Made by a program: the position numbers and the translations under genes
Assembly (NCBI GenBank): GCA_016291135.1
Contig: JAEFAE010000002.1
Coordinates: forward strand, 62,001 to 126,000
Direction: 5' to 3'
DNA length: 64,000 nucleotides
Source: Bacteroidales bacterium
GTDB lineage: Bacteria > Bacteroidota > Bacteroidia > Bacteroidales > F082
The notes under the pieces: model-generated
The model's input: only the letters and a program-made list of their open reading frames with translations
What the model was told of the DNA's origin: nothing
Databases searched by the model: none
Shown here: positions 33,419 through 42,876 of the stretch, piece after piece
Layout of the letters: every line of letters starts with the position of its first letter
Position numbering within the stretch: position 1 is the first letter of the stretch

Positions 33419-34363
33419 ATGAAAAAAATCCTCTATGTCGCCATCCTCTCCCTTTTGATGATGGCCTGTCAACCGAAAAAAAACCGTCCTGTCCAACCGG
33501 GGCCTTCGTCGCCCGCCACAACGGTGGAGACGGCTGCCAATCCCTCCTCCGAACAAGCCTCTGAGGCGCTTCCCGATACCGAGGTCGCCGAAGCCGTCCA
33601 GGCTACCGACACCTTCGTCAGAGACACCACGGCGCCTTTGGGCACCCCTCAGAATCCCATCGTCGTCGATCCCGACAACCCCGTCGACCTGGTCGAAATG
33701 CTCGCCAAGTACGGCCAGCGTACCGTGGGCGACCGTTTCACCCCGAGACTCGACTCCATCCGTCAAGGGGCGGAGGCGGGCGATCCCGAGCTGATGTATC
33801 AATATGGTGCCTGTTTCGAGCAGGGGTGGGGCGTTGCTCAGGACTACGAGCAGGCCTTCGCCTGGTACAAGAAGGCGGCCAACCAAGGCCAAAAGAACGC
33901 CTTCGGTGCCGTCGGAGGGCTTTACCGTCTGGGCCACGGCGTCACTGCCGATGCCAAGCAGTCGTTTGCCTGGTTCACGAAAGGGGCTGAGCACAACGAT
34001 CCCAACGCCATGCTCTGTGCAGGAAACTGCTACTACACCGGCTTCGGCGTCGAAAAAGACCTGGTCAAGGCCGCACAATGGTGGAGCAAGGCTGCCGACA
34101 TGGACAACGGCTTTGCCCTCAGCCAGATGGGCGATGCCTACTATGGCGGGCTCGGCGTCGAGAAAGACCTCGCCAAGGCGGTGGACTGCTATAAAAAGGC
34201 CGTCGAAAAGGGTGTCCCCAACGCCTTGTACCGTCTGGGTGTCCTTTCCTACTATGGCGAAGGGGTCGACAAGGACGAAGCCTACGCCCGGTCCCTTCTC
34301 GAGAAGGCGGCTGCCAGCAACGTGCCGGAGGCCAAGGCTTTTATGGACAAACACTTTCAATAA
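33419..34363 (+). CDS. Sel1-repeat lipoprotein
   Basis: 314 residues from the ATG at 33419 (MKKILYVAILS). Lipobox MMAC with Cys17, then about 75 residues of Pro/Thr/Glu-rich linker. Residues about 110-300 hold five or six Sel1-like repeats (GDPELMYQYGACFEQGWGV, AFAWYKKAANQG, FAWFTKGAEHNDPNAMLCAGN, YYTGFGVEKDLVKAAQWWSKAA, YYGGLGVEKDLAKAVDCYKKAV). It is probably a periplasm- or surface-facing scaffold. First gene of a same-strand run ending with cvpA. Confidence 0.88.
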   Translation: MKKILYVAILSLLMMACQPKKNRPVQPGPSSPATTVETAANPSSEQASEALPDTEVAEAVQATDTFVRDTTAPLGTPQNPIVVDPDNPVDLVEMLAKYGQRTVGDRFTPRLDSIRQGAEAGDPELMYQYGACFEQGWGVAQDYEQAFAWYKKAANQGQKNAFGAVGGLYRLGHGVTADAKQSFAWFTKGAEHNDPNAMLCAGNCYYTGFGVEKDLVKAAQWWSKAADMDNGFALSQMGDAYYGGLGVEKDLAKAVDCYKKAVEKGVPNALYRLGVLSYYGEGVDKDEAYARSLLEKAAASNVPEAKAFMDKHFQ

Positions 34364-34372
34364 ACGAATCGC

Positions 34373-35431
34373 ATGAAGAAACTGCTTGTTACGATGCTGG
34401 CCCTGACGCTCACCGCCAGCCTTTTTGCCCAACCCAAGGGCTTTAAGTCCTATACCAACGAGAAATACCAATTCAGCGTGCTCGTCCCTGAAAGCTTCGG
34501 AGGCATGGGCGAGTCGGAATCGGGTGACGGCCAGACCTTCGTCTCTCCCGACGGTGATGCCCATCTACAGGCCTATGGAGGCTACAACGCCCAGACCCTT
34601 TTAGGGACCTCGTTCGATGAGGAGTTCCAGTCGAAGCTCCAGGAACTCAAAAACCGCAAGGTGAACCTCCTCGATCAAGGCACCATGGACGACCCGGATG
34701 GGGAGTTCGACTTGGCTTACGTCATCAAGTATGTCGAGGACGGGCTGTTCCACGCCCTGCGTACCATCTGGTGGGACGACCATTTCGCAACGGTGGCGTT
34801 CTGGTGCTATCAGGACGACCGGGCGCAATACGAAGAAACGGGGTGTGTCGACGGCGTCCTCTATTCCCTGGTGCCCGACGACGGGATGCGGCTGTCGGAG
34901 GCCGACAAAGTGTCCGAATGGGCTGCTTCCGACGACTGTTTCATCCACGTGTATCCGGACGGCGCCAGTGCGCAACCCAATATCAAGAACTTTTTCCATG
35001 GCTTTGCGACTTCGTTTCAGACCAACCTCACGATGGCGGGCCTGAACAAGATCGGCAATCCGGATTATAACGACGAGGAGATCGCCGAGTGGATCCTCGA
35101 CAACCAGAACAACTACATGACTTTGCAGCTGGTCAGCAACGAGGACTATTGGATGGAAGCCTGCGTGTTCGACAAGGAAAATGGACACAAGCTCTTCGTG
35201 GTCAACTACCACGCCCCCAACCAGCGGCTGTTGTGCTTCGACTACAACCCCGACCAGCAGACCGCATCCGTCGATCACCAAACGCTCGAGCTGCTCCAGC
35301 GTATGCCCAAGGCCATCGTCCGCCTGCCCCGACAAGGCACTACCATGGACGTCTATTATTACAAGGACCTCTCGAAGCCGGTCGGCCATCTTACTTGGAA
35401 TGGTCACGGATTTGATTTTACCCAAAAATAA
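34373..35431 (+). CDS. secreted protein of unknown function
   Basis: 352 residues with a cleavable signal peptide (LTLTASLFAQ). The body shows FSVLVPESFGGMGESESGDGQ and SPDGDAHLQAYGG near the N-terminus and RLPRQGTTMDVYYYKDLSKPVGHLTWNG at the C-terminus. No family recognised. The opening resembles proteins with a PsbP/MOG1-like sandwich (FSVLVP, DGDAHLQAYG), but I do not claim that. It is 9 bp after the Sel1 gene, so one transcript is likely. Confidence 0.65.
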   Translation: MKKLLVTMLALTLTASLFAQPKGFKSYTNEKYQFSVLVPESFGGMGESESGDGQTFVSPDGDAHLQAYGGYNAQTLLGTSFDEEFQSKLQELKNRKVNLLDQGTMDDPDGEFDLAYVIKYVEDGLFHALRTIWWDDHFATVAFWCYQDDRAQYEETGCVDGVLYSLVPDDGMRLSEADKVSEWAASDDCFIHVYPDGASAQPNIKNFFHGFATSFQTNLTMAGLNKIGNPDYNDEEIAEWILDNQNNYMTLQLVSNEDYWMEACVFDKENGHKLFVVNYHAPNQRLLCFDYNPDQQTASVDHQTLELLQRMPKAIVRLPRQGTTMDVYYYKDLSKPVGHLTWNGHGFDFTQK

Positions 35432-35469
35432 CCTAAATCGTATCCTCTGAGGATACTAACCATGAAGCT

Positions 35470-36738
35470 ATGAAACGGTATTTATTAGTAGTTTTAGCCC
35501 TATTGCCCTGTATGGCTTGGGCCCAGTTCGACACCTGGTTCACCGAGGCTTCGTTGCGGGTGGACTATACCCTCACAGGCAATGACAAATCGACTGCCTT
35601 CGCATTGAAGGAGCTTATCCGGGAGCCTTATTGGAGCGGCTCCAAGACCAACCTGATCGACAACTTGGAGTTCGGCAACTATATCGTGAAAGTCTTTGAA
35701 CCCGGCACCGATCACCTGTTGTTCTCGAAGGGCTATCAGAACCTTTACGGCGAGTGGGTGACCACCGACGAGGCCGCCCGGGTCACCAAGACCTTCGAAG
35801 AGTCGGTCATCGTGCCTTTCCCGAAGAAGCAAGTGGAAGTGGTGCTCTACCGCAAGGACTGGGAAGGCCGTCTGGTGGAGGGGATGCGCCTGAACGTCTC
35901 TCCCGACGACTACTTCATCCGTACCGCCGACAACCTGCATCTGCCGGTGTACGACGCCTGGATCGGCAACGAAGACATTACCCGTGCGGTAGACATCGTC
36001 ATTCTCCCCGAAGGCTACACCGAGGCAGAGATGGGCAAGTTTGTCAAGGACTGCAATTTCTTTGTCAAGAGCCTCTTCGATTATGCCCCCTACGACCGTT
36101 ACAAGCAAAGCTTCAACGTCCGTGGCGTGATGGCTCCCTCGGCCGAGTCGGGCTGCACCGAGCCGGGCGACCATGTCTATAGGAACACGGTGATGCGGTT
36201 CAGCTACTGGACCTTCGACTCCGAGCGCTATTGCATGAGCACCGACAACCGCGACATCCGCGACCTCGCCGGGCAGGTGCCTTACGACCAGATCTACATC
36301 CTCATCAACAGCGAGAAATACGGTGGGGGAGGCATCTACAACTTCTATTGCTCCAGCGCGGCCAGCAACCATTTCTCGGGTGACATCATCATCCACGAGT
36401 TTGGCCATGGCTTTGCGGGCTTGGCGGATGAATACTACAACGATGACACTTATGGCGACATGTACAACAACGACATCGAGCCTTGGGAACCCAACATCAC
36501 CACCTTGGTCGATTTCGAAGCCAAATGGAAAGACATGGTCGACAAGAAGACCCCGGTGCCCACGCCGCGTGAGAAGAAATTCGAACACACCATCGGCGTG
36601 TTCGAAGGCGGTGGCTACGAGGCCGAAGGCGTGTACAGCCCCCACATGGACTGTCTGATGAAGACCTTCAATGGCCACGTGTTCTGTCCGGTCTGCCAAC
36701 GGGCCATCGAGCGCATGATCCAATACTACGCCGAATGA
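35470..36738 (+). CDS. M64-like secreted zinc metallopeptidase
   Basis: 422 residues, signal peptide ending at AQFDTWF. The zinc motif IIIHEFGHGFAGLADEY lies near residues 305-321 and matches the HExxHxxxGxxDE-type active site of M64 (IgA-peptidase-like) enzymes; other landmarks are DRYKQSFNVRGV and APSAESGCTEPG. A beta domain of about 150 residues precedes the catalytic domain. It should cleave proteins outside the cell; the target is unknown. It overlaps cvpA by four bases. Confidence 0.87.
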   Translation: MKRYLLVVLALLPCMAWAQFDTWFTEASLRVDYTLTGNDKSTAFALKELIREPYWSGSKTNLIDNLEFGNYIVKVFEPGTDHLLFSKGYQNLYGEWVTTDEAARVTKTFEESVIVPFPKKQVEVVLYRKDWEGRLVEGMRLNVSPDDYFIRTADNLHLPVYDAWIGNEDITRAVDIVILPEGYTEAEMGKFVKDCNFFVKSLFDYAPYDRYKQSFNVRGVMAPSAESGCTEPGDHVYRNTVMRFSYWTFDSERYCMSTDNRDIRDLAGQVPYDQIYILINSEKYGGGGIYNFYCSSAASNHFSGDIIIHEFGHGFAGLADEYYNDDTYGDMYNNDIEPWEPNITTLVDFEAKWKDMVDKKTPVPTPREKKFEHTIGVFEGGGYEAEGVYSPHMDCLMKTFNGHVFCPVCQRAIERMIQYYAE

Positions 36739-37316
36739 ACCTCAACTACCTGGATATCATCATCATCGTCCTGATGTTCGTGTTTGGCATCGGGGGATGG
36801 CGCAAGGGTATCATCCTGGAGGTGGCCACCCTGCTGGGCTTGGGCCTGGGGCTGTATGGGGCGTTCCATTTCTCCGACTTTACCGCCGAGGAGCTAGTGC
36901 AATGGGTGGAGATCAACCCGAAGTACCTGGGGGTGATTTCCTTTGTCGTCACCTTCATCGTGGTGGCGGTGGTGGTGAACCTGTTGGGACGGCTGCTTTC
37001 CAAGGTGGTGAAGAACCTCAACCTGGGCTTCATCGACCGCATCGGGGGCTTTGTGGTGGGCATCGCCAAGGGCGTCCTGTTGTGCAGCCTGCTGGTGATG
37101 CTGCTCAATGTCTTCAACCTGCGCGGCATCGTCAAGGACGACGTCAAGAAGGCTTCGGTGCTCTATCCCTGGGTGGAGCAGGCGGTGCCTTATGTGTATC
37201 AGGGGTACGACTTGGTGAAGGAGGCCGTGCAGAACGCCGCCAAGCGCGATTCCGACGGGAAAGAAGCCCCGGAAACCGAGAAGGAAAAGCCGGAAACCGA
37301 GAAGGGATACGTCTAA
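36735..37316 (+). CDS. CvpA-family membrane protein
   Basis: 193 residues with four predicted membrane helices: [38 protein letters not shown], then [19 protein letters not shown] and the [19 protein letters not shown] region. This is the CvpA (colicin V production) fold; a role in envelope processes is known for other bacteria but not defined. Its ATG overlaps the peptidase stop (ATGA), so it is translationally coupled. Its stop overlaps the convergent thymidine kinase gene by 4 bp. Confidence 0.88.
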   Translation: MNLNYLDIIIIVLMFVFGIGGWRKGIILEVATLLGLGLGLYGAFHFSDFTAEELVQWVEINPKYLGVISFVVTFIVVAVVVNLLGRLLSKVVKNLNLGFIDRIGGFVVGIAKGVLLCSLLVMLLNVFNLRGIVKDDVKKASVLYPWVEQAVPYVYQGYDLVKEAVQNAAKRDSDGKEAPETEKEKPETEKGYV

Positions 37317-37897
37317 TCGTTCCCCTTGTTCATCGCCTTAAGGTAGCAAGCCCTGCACAGGGGCTCATAGCTTTCTGTCTCCCCTAAGACCACCAATTTG
37401 TCTCCTGCGATGGTACGGTGCGAATACTGGGCCTGTCCACCGCAATGCACACAGATGGCGTGCACCTTGGTGACGTCTTCGGCGATGGCCATCAACTTGG
37501 GCATGGGGCCGAACGGATTGCCCATGAAATCCATGTCGAGGCCGGCGATGATGACCCGCACCCCGTTGTTGGCCAGCTGTTGGCACACGCTGGGCAGCTC
37601 GTCGTCGAGAAACTGTGCCTCGTCGATGCCGATCACATCCACATCGTTGGCATACAGCAGAATCTGCATGGCATTCTCTACCGGGATGGAGTGCAGGGCC
37701 GTTGCGTTGTGCGACACCACGTCCTCTTCGCTGTAGCGCGTATCCACGCCCGGCTTGAAGATCTCGACCCGCAATTTGGCGATCTTGGCCCGTTTCAACC
37801 GCCGGATCAACTCTTCGGTTTTGCCTGAAAACATCGACCCGCAGATGACTTCGATCCACCCTTGCGACCGATTGTGATAATCTTTTTCGAGAAACAT
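37313..37897 (-). CDS. tdk: thymidine kinase, type II (TK1-like)
   Basis: 194 residues from the ATG at 37897 ([13 protein letters not shown]); the upstream extension to 38017 is not coding. Landmarks: Walker [29 protein letters not shown] (the Asp-Glu general base region), [10 protein letters not shown], the lasso HRTIAGDKL and zinc ligands C-V-H-C and C-R-A-C. It phosphorylates thymidine to dTMP for salvage. A minus-strand TAATTTTG at 37945-37952 supports the start. Confidence 0.94.
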   Translation of the reverse strand: MFLEKDYHNRSQGWIEVICGSMFSGKTEELIRRLKRAKIAKLRVEIFKPGVDTRYSEEDVVSHNATALHSIPVENAMQILLYANDVDVIGIDEAQFLDDELPSVCQQLANNGVRVIIAGLDMDFMGNPFGPMPKLMAIAEDVTKVHAICVHCGGQAQYSHRTIAGDKLVVLGETESYEPLCRACYLKAMNKGND

Positions 37898-37944
37898 GCC
37901 TTGCGTTTTTTGAATTCTTTGTAATTTTAGCGATTCTTTCCAAG

Positions 37945-37952
37945 CAAAATTA
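37945..37952 (-). promoter_or_regulatory. -7 promoter motif TAATTTTG (tdk)
   Basis: TAnnTTTG match 47 bp upstream of the tdk ATG. Confidence 0.5.
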
Positions 37953-37966
37953 AAGATAAAACCGAT

Positions 37967-39784
37967 ATGAAGGACAAATTCCAGGAGCAAAAAGACACAC
38001 TGGTTTCTTTGAAGCACGAAATCAGCCTGTTACATCAACAGATCGACTATCTTCTCCGCAACGGTCGGGAACTCGGGCTGCTCGATTTGGATGTGATGAT
38101 GAACCGCACCCATACCATTTATGACCAGCTTTGTTCCATCAATTTGGGTGAAAGCGATTCCGACGAGGAGACGATGGATGTTGCTCCCGAGATGCTGAAC
38201 GCCTTGTTCGGCTTGAACGATACGGTGGCTGGTGCGGAACCGCAGGCGCAGCCTGAAGAGGAGCCCGAGGCAGCACCGGAGCCTAAACCCGAGATGGATC
38301 CTTTGGTGGCGGAACCCTCCCTGGAAGAGCCCGAGCCGGAGCCGGAAATGGAGCCGGAAACTAAACCCGAGCCAACACCCGAGTTTGTGTCGGAGCCCGA
38401 ACCCGAACCTGAAACCCTCGATATCACTCCCGAGGATTTGGATCAGATCGCTTTCGACTTTAACCTGACGGCCGAAGATCCCGAGGTGCCTGTGTCGGAA
38501 TCGGAGGCCCTCCCCGTGTCTGAGGAGGAACCTGCACTTATAGATGATACCGAGTTCCCGGAGGCACCGCTGTTCCCCGAAGAAGAGGACGAATATACCG
38601 AAGACGACGAAGAATCCACTCCTGAACCGGAACCCGAGCTGGAACCGGAACCCGAGGCGGAACCGGAACCTGAGGTGGAAGCGGAACCCGAGGCGGAACC
38701 GGAGCCTGCTACCGAAACGGATTATGGTTTTATCTTTAAGATGGAGCCTTTGGAAACAACCCCAGCGGAGCCCTTGGAGACGCCTGTGGAGCAACCTCAA
38801 GAAGCGCCCCTGGAGGAATTCCAAGAAGCGTCCTTGGAGGCGCCCGCAGTAGAACCCCAGGAGTCACCTTTCGAGGAAACCCCTGTAGCCGCATCGGAAC
38901 CCCTTGTGGCATCCCCTACGCAGACCTATACCACTGGCGATCAAATTGAATTGGAGATTCCGCATTTCGATTTCCCCACCTTTGAGGATGACGCAGAGAC
39001 CGCCGACGAGGATGCTGCAGAGACTGCTTCTGAGGAAGTACCCGAGGACGTTGAAGCGGAACCTGAAGCCACTCCGATGGAGGAGGAGCCCGAACCGGAG
39101 CCTGAACTGGAACCCGAGCTGGAACCCGAATCGGAACCTGAATCAGAACCCGAACCGATCGCCTTCGATTTCAATCTGACGGCCGAAGATCCCGAGGTGG
39201 TGGAGCCCGAACCCGAACTGGAACCCGAACCGGAACCCGAAAAGATCGCCTTCGATTTCAATCTGACGGCCGAAGATCCCGAGGTGGTGGAGCCCGAACC
39301 AGAACGGGAACCCGAACCCGAACCAGAACGGGAACCCGAACCCGAACCGGAACCCGAGCCCGAACCGGAAGAAGACCCCATGCCGTTCCTTCGCGAGGAG
39401 CCGCACTATGCGGAAGAGCCCGAACCCACCTCCGAGCCGGAGCCCTTCCCCTACGAACCGGTCATCTTCGGAAACATGGAAGACAAGGACGATCTTGGTT
39501 TTGAGTTCGATACCCACGAATCCCATGAGGCTTTGGGCGAGAAGCTCCATGTCCAAAACCTGAAGAATGCCATTGGTATTAATGATAAATTCTTGTTAGT
39601 CAATGAGTTGTTTGGAGGTAGCATGGAGAAATACAACCGCTCCATTGAGAACCTCGACGACCTGCCCACCTTGAACGGGGCGCTCATCTACATGAACGAG
39701 CTGCGCATCGAGCTCCAGTGGAACAGCAACAACGAGGCTTACAAGAAACTGCTCGAACTGGTGCATGCCAAATTTGAAGACTGA
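37967..39784 (+). CDS. Glu/Pro-repeat protein with conserved C-terminal helical domain
   Basis: 605 residues, no signal peptide. The N-terminus (about 1-70) is a coiled-coil-like helix; residues about 90-490 are a long, unstructured, highly acidic Glu-Pro stretch with [E-P] dipeptide runs. Inside it the 14-residue motif [14 protein letters not shown] occurs three times (near 160, 397 and 425). The last 95 residues ([40 protein letters not shown]) are a helical domain seen in other Bacteroidota proteins of unknown function. It may be a cytoplasmic bridging protein. It lies 32 bp before rsmI and probably shares its transcript. Confidence 0.75.
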   Translation: MKDKFQEQKDTLVSLKHEISLLHQQIDYLLRNGRELGLLDLDVMMNRTHTIYDQLCSINLGESDSDEETMDVAPEMLNALFGLNDTVAGAEPQAQPEEEPEAAPEPKPEMDPLVAEPSLEEPEPEPEMEPETKPEPTPEFVSEPEPEPETLDITPEDLDQIAFDFNLTAEDPEVPVSESEALPVSEEEPALIDDTEFPEAPLFPEEEDEYTEDDEESTPEPEPELEPEPEAEPEPEVEAEPEAEPEPATETDYGFIFKMEPLETTPAEPLETPVEQPQEAPLEEFQEASLEAPAVEPQESPFEETPVAASEPLVASPTQTYTTGDQIELEIPHFDFPTFEDDAETADEDAAETASEEVPEDVEAEPEATPMEEEPEPEPELEPELEPESEPESEPEPIAFDFNLTAEDPEVVEPEPELEPEPEPEKIAFDFNLTAEDPEVVEPEPEREPEPEPEREPEPEPEPEPEPEEDPMPFLREEPHYAEEPEPTSEPEPFPYEPVIFGNMEDKDDLGFEFDTHESHEALGEKLHVQNLKNAIGINDKFLLVNELFGGSMEKYNRSIENLDDLPTLNGALIYMNELRIELQWNSNNEAYKKLLELVHAKFED

Positions 39785-39816
39785 TTCCTGAATAGACCCA
39801 CCAACTGTTGACGACC

Positions 39817-40524
39817 ATGACACAGCTGTATCTCGTACCCACCCCCATCGGTAACCTCGAAGACATCACCTTGCGGGCCATCCGTGTGCTCAAGGAAGTC
39901 GATGTCATCTTGGCCGAAGACACGCGTACCTCCGGAAACCTGTTGCGCCATCTCGGCATCAGCAAGCCCATGGTGGCCTTCCACCTGAACAACGAGCATC
40001 AGCAGGTGGAACGCATCGCCGACCGCATCGAGGCAGGGGAGACCATGGCCCTCGTCACCGACGCCGGCACCCCGGGCATCTCCGACCCTGGATTCATGTT
40101 GGTGCGTGCGTGTGTGCAACGCAACCTCCAGGTGGAGTGCCTTCCCGGCGCCACCGCCTTTGTGCCGGCCCTCGTCAACTCGGGCCTGCCGGCAGAGCGG
40201 TTCATCTTCGAGGGCTTCCTGCCGCACAAGAAAGGACGGCAGACCAAGCTCCGCGAGATGGCGGCCTATCCCTACACCACCATCCTGTATGAGTCGCCGT
40301 TCCGTCTGGTCAAGACCCTACAGCAGCTCATGGAGGTCATGGGCCCCGACCGTCAGGTGTCGGTGGCACGCGAGCTGACCAAGATCCATGAGGAGAACGT
40401 GCGGGGCACCCTGTCCGAGGTGATCGCCTACTTCAGCCAGAAGGAAGTCAAGGGCGAGATTGTCATCGTCATCGAGGGCCTTCACGGCTCCCAGAACAAC
40501 CAGGCCGACGACAGCGAAGCATGA
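39817..40524 (+). CDS. rsmI: 16S rRNA (cytidine(1402)-2'-O)-methyltransferase
   Basis: 235 residues from the ATG at 39817 (the TTG at 39808 is unlikely). SAM-binding tetrapyrrole-methylase fold with LYLVPTPIGNLEDITLRA, DVILAEDTRTSGNLLRHLGI, MALVTDAGTPGISDPGF, CLPGATAFVPALVNSGLP, FEGFLPHKKGRQ and VARELTKIHEENVRG. It methylates the ribose of C1402 in the decoding centre. Its stop overlaps the next gene start by four bases. Confidence 0.96.
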   Translation: MTQLYLVPTPIGNLEDITLRAIRVLKEVDVILAEDTRTSGNLLRHLGISKPMVAFHLNNEHQQVERIADRIEAGETMALVTDAGTPGISDPGFMLVRACVQRNLQVECLPGATAFVPALVNSGLPAERFIFEGFLPHKKGRQTKLREMAAYPYTTILYESPFRLVKTLQQLMEVMGPDRQVSVARELTKIHEENVRGTLSEVIAYFSQKEVKGEIVIVIEGLHGSQNNQADDSEA

Positions 40525-42050
40525 TGCGCAGGATCCTCCATATCATCCTGATCTGCTTGCTGGCCCTCCCGGTGTCGGCACAAGACATCCTGACGCCCGA
40601 CACCACCAGCCGTCCCCGCAAGGACCGCACCATGGTCCACATCGAACACGCCAACCAGTTCCACAAGACGGCCGGTTCCGATGCGGTGCGGCTCATCGGC
40701 AACGTCCACATCCGGCATGAGTCGGCCCATTTCTATTGCGACAGCGCCTATTACAACGAGAAACGCAACAGCTTCGACGCCTACCAGCATGTGCACATCC
40801 GCATCAACGACAGCATCGACATGTACTGCACCACGATGTCATACGACGGCGACCGGCGCTTTGCCGAGTTCTTCGACGACGTCCGCATGACCGATGACTC
40901 CACCGTGCTGGAGACGGCCTACATGACGTACGACCGCAACGAGCACCTGGCCAGCTATCCCCACGACGGCGTCACCACCCGTGGCGACAAACGCCTCGTC
41001 AGCCGCCGGGGCTACTACCGCGACGACCTCAAGGAGTTCCGTTTCTTCGACGATGTGGTGGTCACCAGCCCCGACTACCGGATGAACACCGACAGCCTGC
41101 TCTACAACACCCGCATCGAGAAGATGTGGTTCCAAGGACCCACCACCATCGTCAACGAGGACAACACCATGGAGGGACGTCACGGCTACTACCTCACGGA
41201 ACGAAAACTGGCCTATTTCGACGACGACCCGGTCATCTACAACGAGACCCAACGGCTGGTGGCCGACTCGCTGTACTACGACCGTCAGCAAGGCTTTGCC
41301 AAGGCGATGAACCACATCCGGATGATCGATACCGCCTACAAGGTGATCCTCACCGGGGAATATGCCGAGGTGTGGGAGAAGCTGGGGTGGTCGTTTGCCA
41401 CCGACAGCACCTACGTGACTTATTACGACGGTGGCGACTCGCTGCATATCACCTCCGACACCGTGTTCTATCATTTCAAGACGGAGGTCAACGACGAGGA
41501 GAAGATCGTGGGCCGACGCAACGTGCGGTTCTACAAGTCCGACATGCAGGGCTGTTGCGACACGCTCACCTACGCCATGGCCGACTCCACCATCCGGATG
41601 CGCCATCTTCCCATCCTCTGGGCGGGCGACGCGCAGCTTACCGCCGACAGCATCAACATCAAGATCGCGAACCGTTCCATCGACAGCGTGTTGCAGTACG
41701 GCAATGCCTTCAGCATCTCGCAGGACAGCGTCGAGGGTTACAACCAGATCAAGGGGGCCGACATGGCGTCGTGTTTCCAAGACGGGAAGATCCATCACAT
41801 CAACGTCACGGGCGACGCCAAGACGATCACCTGGCTTCGCGAGGACGACGGGTCGCTGATCGGCATCAACGTGTCGTCGTCGAAGACCATGCGGATCCTG
41901 ATGGAGGGGCAACGCATCACGAAGATCAAGTATTTCGAGGGCATCAACGAGACGCTCTTTCCCGAGAAAGACATCAAGGAGAACGACCGCTATCTGGAAG
42001 GCTTCCTGTGGCGCGATGAGGAACGGCCACGCAGCAAAGAGGATCTTTAA
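40521..42050 (+). CDS. OstA/LptA-like envelope protein
   Basis: 509 residues with a signal peptide (IICLLALPVSAQ). The long series of beta repeats (VRLIGNVHIRHESAHFYCDSAYYN, FDAYQHVHIRINDSIDMYC, FFDDVRMTDDSTVLET, KFYDSADM-like RFYKSDMQGCCDTLTY) is that of OstA_2-type Bacteroidota proteins, related to the LptA/LptD jellyroll involved in lipopolysaccharide transport. It overlaps rsmI (ATGA) and is probably translated from the same mRNA. Confidence 0.87.
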   Translation: MMRRILHIILICLLALPVSAQDILTPDTTSRPRKDRTMVHIEHANQFHKTAGSDAVRLIGNVHIRHESAHFYCDSAYYNEKRNSFDAYQHVHIRINDSIDMYCTTMSYDGDRRFAEFFDDVRMTDDSTVLETAYMTYDRNEHLASYPHDGVTTRGDKRLVSRRGYYRDDLKEFRFFDDVVVTSPDYRMNTDSLLYNTRIEKMWFQGPTTIVNEDNTMEGRHGYYLTERKLAYFDDDPVIYNETQRLVADSLYYDRQQGFAKAMNHIRMIDTAYKVILTGEYAEVWEKLGWSFATDSTYVTYYDGGDSLHITSDTVFYHFKTEVNDEEKIVGRRNVRFYKSDMQGCCDTLTYAMADSTIRMRHLPILWAGDAQLTADSINIKIANRSIDSVLQYGNAFSISQDSVEGYNQIKGADMASCFQDGKIHHINVTGDAKTITWLREDDGSLIGINVSSSKTMRILMEGQRITKIKYFEGINETLFPEKDIKENDRYLEGFLWRDEERPRSKEDL

Positions 42051-42058
42051 CAGTCTGA

Positions 42059-42310
42059 TTATTTTAGATCCTTCTCTTTTAGCCACTGGCGGAGGTCTTG
42101 GCTCGTTAATCCCATATTTCTTAGGTTATTCCTTACGATAAATTCTGGAATCGGATCGATATGAGTTTGAAAAATCACGGGTCGGGTCATGTGGTCTCCC
42201 ATCCATTTCTCATGGCCGGAATTCCCAGAATCAACTCTTTTGAGATGGTGTTCCTCGAGAAATAGTCGGAAAACTTCGATACGAAGATTTCCTAAATGAT
42301 AGGTGTTCAT
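42059..42310 (-). CDS. HicA-like toxin
   Basis: 83 residues of the HicA/YcfA double-stranded-RNA-binding-like fold: N-terminal alpha-beta (LRIEVFRLFLEEHHLKRV), the catalytic patch SGNSGHEKWMG with His33, and the C-terminal helix MGLTSQDLRQWL. HicA toxins cleave mRNA. Its ATG lies in a 4-bp overlap with the antitoxin stop, with the antitoxin first, opposite to the usual hicA-hicB order. AT-rich relative to its neighbours. Confidence 0.8.
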   Translation of the reverse strand: MNTYHLGNLRIEVFRLFLEEHHLKRVDSGNSGHEKWMGDHMTRPVIFQTHIDPIPEFIVRNNLRNMGLTSQDLRQWLKEKDLK

Positions 42311-42672
42311 GCGGGGATCAGACAGGTTTTGTTCACCACTCTTTTTTTATAGGGCAAGGATATTAACTGGTGTAACTGTTGATTTGTCTCAATCATATCG
42401 GTAAAAGAAGGCTCGGACCCCACGTCTTCTTCTATGAACCAGCCGTGAGCAACTAGGTCTTCTCGTAAAGTCCCCTGTCGGACTTGCGTCTCCAGATAAT
42501 CCGACAACATGAAGTCAAAATCAGCCAAAGCTTTCTCTTCGGTTTGATCATAACCGGATAGATCCAACGAGGGGCAATAGGCGATCACTTGCGCTCCTTC
42601 ATTAAAAAGGATTAGGGAGACGCTGATTTCTACCCGATTGTTATGATAAAAGCGGATGTTATTTGAATCCAT
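42307..42672 (-). CDS. HicB-like antitoxin
   Basis: 121 residues from the ATG at 42672 (or 140 from the ATG at 42729; I prefer the shorter because a -7 motif lies at 42702-42709). The HicB beta sheet is visible (VEISVSLILFNEGAQVIAYCPSLDLSGYDQTEEKALADF), where many family members share the SLDLSGYG motif. It should bind and neutralise HicA. The long form is also served by a second -7 motif at 42754-42761. Confidence 0.78.
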   Translation of the reverse strand: MDSNNIRFYHNNRVEISVSLILFNEGAQVIAYCPSLDLSGYDQTEEKALADFDFMLSDYLETQVRQGTLREDLVAHGWFIEEDVGSEPSFTDMIETNQQLHQLISLPYKKRVVNKTCLIPA

Positions 42673-42701
42673 AGTTGCCCATTGTAGCAAAACCGTTGGT
42701 G

Positions 42702-42709
42702 CAAAGATA
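42702..42709 (-). promoter_or_regulatory. -7 promoter motif TATCTTTG (hicBA)
   Basis: Perfect consensus; a second one is at 42754-42761 on the same strand. The two decide between the short and the long antitoxin start. Confidence 0.5.
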
Positions 42710-42753
42710 GTTGTTTTTTTCTGTTTCATATCTTAAGGCTATTAAAATCGCAG

Positions 42754-42761
42754 CAAAGATA
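42754..42761 (-). promoter_or_regulatory. -7 promoter motif TATCTTTG (hicBA, upstream)
   Basis: Second consensus motif, about 25 bp upstream of the long-form ATG at 42729. Confidence 0.45.
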
Positions 42762-42876
42762 TGAAATAATTTTAAAAAATAGATGGTTTTGTTGAAATTA
42801 TTTTATTGGAAATATTTTCAATATCACAATAATCCAAACCAACCAAAATAAACCTTCGGATTAGCCGTCCTGACTA

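Noticed and set aside
38119-39381. Ser/Gly-repeat ORFs on the minus strand
   Set aside because: Antisense reading of the Glu-Pro repeats; low complexity only.
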